Assembly (NCBI RefSeq): GCF_000718785.1 | Contig: NZ_JOCA01000012.1 | Span: 124,001 to 188,000 of the forward strand | Direction of reading: 5' to 3' | Length of the DNA: 64,000 nt | Source: Streptomyces sp. NRRL WC-3626 | GTDB taxonomy: Bacteria > Actinomycetota > Actinomycetes > Streptomycetales > Streptomycetaceae | Shown: positions 60,837 to 64,000 of the stretch, one piece after another | Layout: the number at the start of each line of letters is the position of its first letter | How positions within the stretch are numbered: the first letter of the stretch is position 1 | Notes under the pieces: model-generated | What the model was told of the DNA's origin: nothing | The model's input: the letters and a program-made list of their open reading frames with translations, nothing else | Database searches by the model: none | Program-made: the position numbers and the translations under genes

Positions 60837-61748
60837 ATGGCCGCTCTCGGATGGCTCACTCCCCGTAGGCGCTCCGCCACGGCGCGCAGCGTTTTGGCAG
60901 GCGAGGCCTCGGCGGAGGCAGCACGCAAGTCCACCCAGGAAGTTCCCGAACGCGAACTGGAGTTCCCGGTTCCCGGGGACGAACGGGCCGCCGCGTTCTT
61001 CGACCTGGACAACACGGTGATGCAGGGCGCCGCCCTGTTCCACTTCGGACGGGGCCTGTACAAGCGGAAGTTCTTCGAGACCCGCGACCTCGCCCGGTTC
61101 GCCTGGCAGCAGGCGTGGTTCCGGCTGGCCGGGGTCGAGGACCCCGAGCACATGCAGGACGCCCGCGACTCCGCGCTCTCCATCGTCAAGGGCCACCGCG
61201 TCGCCGAGCTGCAGTCCATCGGCGAGGAGATCTACGACGAGTACATGGCCGAGCGGATCTGGCCGGGCACCCGGGCACTGGCACAGGCACACCTGGACGC
61301 GGGGCAGCGGGTGTGGCTGGTGACGGCGGCGCCGGTGGAGATCGCGCAGGTGATCGCGCGCCGGCTGGGGCTGACGGGAGCGCTCGGCACGGTCGCGGAG
61401 TCGGTCGACGGCGTGTACACCGGCAAACTGGTGGGCGAACCGCTGCACGGCCCGGCGAAGGCGGAGGCGGTACGCGCGCTGGCGCTGGCGGAGGAACTCG
61501 ACCTCGGCCGCTGCGCCGCGTACAGCGACTCCCACAACGACATCCCGATGCTGTCGCTGGTGGGCCACCCCTACGCGATCAACCCCGACTCCAAGCTCCG
61601 CAAGCACGCCCGGCGCATGGACTGGCGTCTGCGCGACTACCGCACCGGCCGCAAGGCGGCCAAGGTGGGCATCCCCGCAGCAGCGGGCCTGGGCGCGGTG
61701 GCAGGCGGCACAGCAGCCGCCATCACCCTCCACCGCAAACGCCGCTGA
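60837..61748 (+). CDS. HAD-superfamily (subfamily IB) phosphatase
   Basis: The 303-aa protein has the HAD motif I AAFFDLDNTVMQGAALFHFG (nucleophilic Asp), motif II VWLVTAAPVEIAQVIARRLG, and motif III-IV LGRCAAYSDSHNDIPMLSLV. It resembles SerB-like phosphatases that act on phosphoserine or lipid phosphates. A Gly/Ala-rich hydrophobic stretch at the C-terminus (GIPAAAGLGAVAGGTAAAIT) may associate with the membrane. It lies upstream of bldN across a repeat-rich gap. Confidence 0.88.
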   Translation: MAALGWLTPRRRSATARSVLAGEASAEAARKSTQEVPERELEFPVPGDERAAAFFDLDNTVMQGAALFHFGRGLYKRKFFETRDLARFAWQQAWFRLAGVEDPEHMQDARDSALSIVKGHRVAELQSIGEEIYDEYMAERIWPGTRALAQAHLDAGQRVWLVTAAPVEIAQVIARRLGLTGALGTVAESVDGVYTGKLVGEPLHGPAKAEAVRALALAEELDLGRCAAYSDSHNDIPMLSLVGHPYAINPDSKLRKHARRMDWRLRDYRTGRKAAKVGIPAAAGLGAVAGGTAAAITLHRKRR

Positions 61749-61790
61749 CCCAAACGCTCCGCGCCCCCCACTCCACCCTCCGCCCTCCGC

Positions 61791-61941
61791 GGGCAGTCGT
61801 GCCGCTGGGGCGGCACGGGTGGGCGCGACGGCACCCCGCAAGCGCCGGGCCGCGCGAACACCCCCCGCTCCACCCCAACACCGGGCACCTGCCCAACCCC
61901 TCCGCACGGGTGGGCGCGACGGCACCCCGCAAGCGCCGGGC
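61791..61941. repeat. Interspersed repeat copies in the gap before bldN
   Basis: The 616-base gap (61749-62364) is low in purine-rich codons and shows no supported gene. GTGCCGC (61799-61805) and GCGGCAC (61810-61816) form a hairpin that matches the palindrome inside the DUF2637 gene. A 37-base unit, starting CACGGGTGGGCGCGACGGCA, occurs at 61814-61850 and again at 61905-61941. The stretch 61950-62220 is very C-rich and T-poor (AACACCCCC-like), and the last 140 bases before bldN are less biased and probably carry its promoter. Confidence 0.75.
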
Positions 61942-62364
61942 TGCGCAAACACCCCCGCCCAGCCCTCACCCCGGGCCACCGGTCAACGCCCCCACCCCGG
62001 GCCACCGGCCAACACCCCCGGCCCGACCCCGGCGACAGAACCGGCCAACCGGTCAACACCCGCCCAATCCAACTCCCCCACCCCGCAACCCCCCTGTCCT
62101 GCACAGTTGGCTGAACACGGCCACAACCCGCCCCACCCCACCTCCATTCACGACCATTTCCGTTCACCAACCGATCAGCACCCCACCCCCAACCCACCAC
62201 CAACCCGTACCGAAACAGACGGAACCGACGATTTAAGCAACTCGGTGTAGCGGCACCTGCACGAAGCGTTATTCTCCTCAGACGCATTCCGGACCCCACC
62301 CATCATCACCACGGGTGAAAGGTCCCCCACTGCACGTGATGGAAGCTCTGCCTCTGGGAGTCCC

Positions 62365-63213
62365 GTGTACCCACACGTCGGGGTTGACGCCTCGGGCCTG
62401 GCTAAGCTGCGCGCGACAGTCGCGACAGCCCGAGACCTGCTGCGCGGCATCGCCCCCGCCGCGCACACGGTCCCCGCGTTCGCCACCGCCCCCGCCGCCG
62501 GCCCGTGTTACGCCCTCGCCGACGGCAGCGCCGCGTTCGGCGGCCGTGGGCGCCACGCCACCCACCCCACAACCCCCGCCGCGGCCAGAGGAGCCGCCGT
62601 CAGGGGAACCGCCGCACGGACGACCTCCGGCACCCCCGCCGCCCGGCGCCCCGCCGCGGACAGCGACAGCGCCCGCATGATGGACCTCGTCGAGCGCGCC
62701 CAGGCCGGCGAGGCCGAAGCCTTCGGACGGCTGTACGACCAGTACAGCGACACGGTGTACCGCTTCATCTACTACCGCGTCGGCGGCAAGGCCACCGCGG
62801 AGGACCTCACCAGCGAGACGTTCCTGCGGGCACTACGCCGCATCGGCACCTTCACCTGGCAGGGCCGCGACTTCGGCGCCTGGCTGGTGACCATCGCCCG
62901 CAACCTCGTCGCGGACCACTTCAAGTCCAGCCGCTTCCGCCTCGAGGTCACCACCGGCGAGATGCTCGACGCCAACGAGGTCGAGCGCTCCCCCGAGGAT
63001 TCCGTTCTCGAGTCCCTGTCCAACGCCGCCCTCCTCGATGCCGTACGACGACTCAACCCCCAACAGCAGGAGTGCGTCACGCTCCGATTCCTCCAGGGTC
63101 TGTCCGTCGCCGAGACCGCCCGCGTCATGGGCAAGAACGAGGGCGCGATCAAGACCCTCCAGTACCGCGCCGTACGCACCCTCGCCCGCCTCCTCCCGGA
63201 CGACGCCCGCTGA
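62365..63213 (+). CDS. bldN: ECF sigma factor BldN (pro-protein)
   Basis: Sigma-BldN (AdsA) directs genes for aerial growth, including chaplins, rodlins and bldM. The 282-aa protein starts YPHVGVDASGLAKLRATVAT and carries about 85-95 Ala/Pro/Gly-rich residues before the sigma domains, matching the known cleaved pro-sequence of BldN. Region 2 runs RLYDQYSDTVYRFIYYRVGG to FGAWLVTIARNLVADHFKSS; region 4 runs LNPQQQECVTLRFLQGLSVA to EGAIKTLQYRAVRTLARLL. GTG at 62365 follows TGGGAGTCC. rsbN follows. Confidence 0.95.
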   Translation: MYPHVGVDASGLAKLRATVATARDLLRGIAPAAHTVPAFATAPAAGPCYALADGSAAFGGRGRHATHPTTPAAARGAAVRGTAARTTSGTPAARRPAADSDSARMMDLVERAQAGEAEAFGRLYDQYSDTVYRFIYYRVGGKATAEDLTSETFLRALRRIGTFTWQGRDFGAWLVTIARNLVADHFKSSRFRLEVTTGEMLDANEVERSPEDSVLESLSNAALLDAVRRLNPQQQECVTLRFLQGLSVAETARVMGKNEGAIKTLQYRAVRTLARLLPDDAR

Positions 63214-63326
63214 CCCGACCAGCCACCCACCACCCACCACCCGCCCGCCGACCGGAACACGCTCCGCGACATCCAACTCACGGTACGTGAAACCCGGTTG
63301 GCTTCCTCATTCGGTCATCCCATGTC

Positions 63327-63355
63327 CGTAACCCAAGTGCCGCGCCACTCGTTGT
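63327..63355 (+). promoter_or_regulatory. Sigma-BldN-type promoter for rsbN
   Basis: CGTAAC at 63327-63332 and CGTTGT at 63350-63355 are separated by 17 bases. As I recall, sigma-BldN promoters have CGTAAC-like -35 and CGTTG-type -10 elements with 16-17 base spacers. This implies a transcript start near 63362 and a 120-base leader before rsbN. Confidence 0.7.
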
Positions 63356-63485
63356 GCGGGATACAGGCTCCCTGTGGTCACCCCCTGACCGACTTCGATC
63401 ACTCGATCGTGTGGCCGTGGTCAGGGCGGGGAACCCTCAGGACCCCCTGGGGAGTCGACCGTGATGACGAGAGGAGGTGCCGCCA

Positions 63486-64000
63486 GTGATCGCGAACGTA
63501 TCGGCGCACCGGCGGGCGAACGCCTTCGCCCAGGCCCTGGAGGAGCAGTCCGACCAGGGTTCGGCGGCCGAGCAGTCCGAAGAACCGGCGCCGGCCCCGG
63601 CCGGCGCCGCCCAGGCGGAGCAGACACAGCTGCTCGCGCTGACCTCGGACCTCGGCGCGCTGCCCAAACCGGAACTGGACCCCGAGGTCAAGGTCGTCCA
63701 GCGGGCCCAGCTGGTGGCCGCGTTCGAGGCCATGCTCCAGGAGGGCACCGCGGCGGGCGGGGCGACGGATCAGTCCGTACGGGAACAGCGCTCGCGCAGA
63801 GGCGCCCACCGGGCGACCCCGCTGGGCAGACTGCGACCACGATCAAGGCTGGCCAAGGGGCTCACGGCGGGCGGACTCACCCTCGGTGTCGCCGCCGGCG
63901 CCCTCGGCGGAGTCGCCGCCGCGAGCTCCGACGCCCTGCCCGGCGATTCGCTGTACGGCCTCAAGCGCGGCATCGAGGACGTCAAGCTCGGCCTCGCCGA
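63486..64000 (+). CDS. rsbN: Anti-sigma-BldN factor RsbN, N-terminal part (cut by window edge)
   Basis: The frame begins GTG at 63486, eight bases after AGGAGG, and is open to the window end (171 codons). Residues about 45-85 (LLALTSDLGALPKPELDPEV, then VVQRAQLVAAFEAML) form the cytoplasmic sigma-binding part; a hydrophobic segment at about 124-147 (KGLTAGGLTLGVAAGALGGV) is the membrane helix; DALPGDSLYGLKRGIEDVKL begins the external DUF5667 domain. RsbN holds sigma-BldN inactive. Its placement after bldN and its sigma-BldN-like promoter make the assignment strong. Confidence 0.92.
   Translation, partial: MIANVSAHRRANAFAQALEEQSDQGSAAEQSEEPAPAPAGAAQAEQTQLLALTSDLGALPKPELDPEVKVVQRAQLVAAFEAMLQEGTAAGGATDQSVREQRSRRGAHRATPLGRLRPRSRLAKGLTAGGLTLGVAAGALGGVAAASSDALPGDSLYGLKRGIEDVKLGLA

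Overview
The window is a stretch of chromosome from a Streptomyces-type actinomycete. The evidence is very high G+C with strong third-position bias, dense overlapping operons, GTG starts, and a set of recognisable actinomycete loci: the rex-hemACD operon with a Rex site, the bldN/rsbN developmental sigma/anti-sigma pair, class I lysS beside argS, a WhiJ-like regulator/DUF397 pair, and DUF3558, DUF4232 and DUF2637 proteins. No tRNA, rRNA, CRISPR array or insertion sequence was recognised.

Layout. (1) 1-8.4 kb: corrin-ring part of cobalamin biosynthesis: cobN (partial, behind a cobalamin riboswitch), then cobG-cobH-cobIJ, cobK, cbiD, a small VOC protein, cobM and cobL. (2) 8.5-10.3 kb: a decayed island with a tsaD paralogue broken by an in-frame TAG, an intact GNAT acetyltransferase, and a 23-codon remnant of an alanyl-tRNA synthetase start. 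(3) 10.4-14.9 kb: an arsenic-type locus (ArsO-like flavoprotein, ArsR, ArsC) without a recognisable arsenite pump, followed by a SulP anion transporter and a MerR regulator behind a perfect 20-bp palindrome. (4) 15-27.2 kb: housekeeping and accessory genes: M20 peptidase, two-component system, FMN reductase/LLM monooxygenase pair with MarR, YnfA, SDR, RtcB, two DUF3558 lipoproteins and a DUF2637 membrane protein. (5) 27.3-36 kb: lysS and argS, an S-adenosylmethionine methyltransferase, a membrane HTH protein, a DUF4232 lipoprotein and hemB. (6) 36-54.9 kb: accessory genes lying between hemB and the rest of the heme operon: hydrolase, D-2-hydroxyacid dehydrogenase, MFS transporter behind an attenuator-like leader, a graspetide (omega-ester peptide) biosynthetic cluster with an isoaspartyl methyltransferase, WhiJ-like regulators, a complete type I restriction-modification operon, a methyltransferase and an HTH/TPR regulator. 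(7) 55-60.3 kb: rex-hemA-hemC-hemD. (8) 60.4-64 kb: glutaredoxin-like protein, HAD phosphatase, a repeat-rich gap, bldN, and the start of rsbN behind a sigma-BldN-like promoter.

How the genes connect. HemB, HemA, HemC and HemD supply uroporphyrinogen III. The HemD protein here carries its own uroporphyrinogen-III methyltransferase half, so it also makes precorrin-2, the substrate for the CobIJ/G/M/K/L/H/CbiD set at the other end of the window. Rex senses NADH/NAD+ and controls heme supply; the riboswitch senses the cobalamin end product.

The most interesting locus is the tgmA-tgmB-methyltransferase operon at 41.4-43.9 kb. It is predicted to make a macrocyclic ester/amide-linked peptide that is further changed at an aspartate to aspartimide or isoaspartate. 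A 26-bp near-perfect palindrome separates it from a divergent WhiJ-like regulator.
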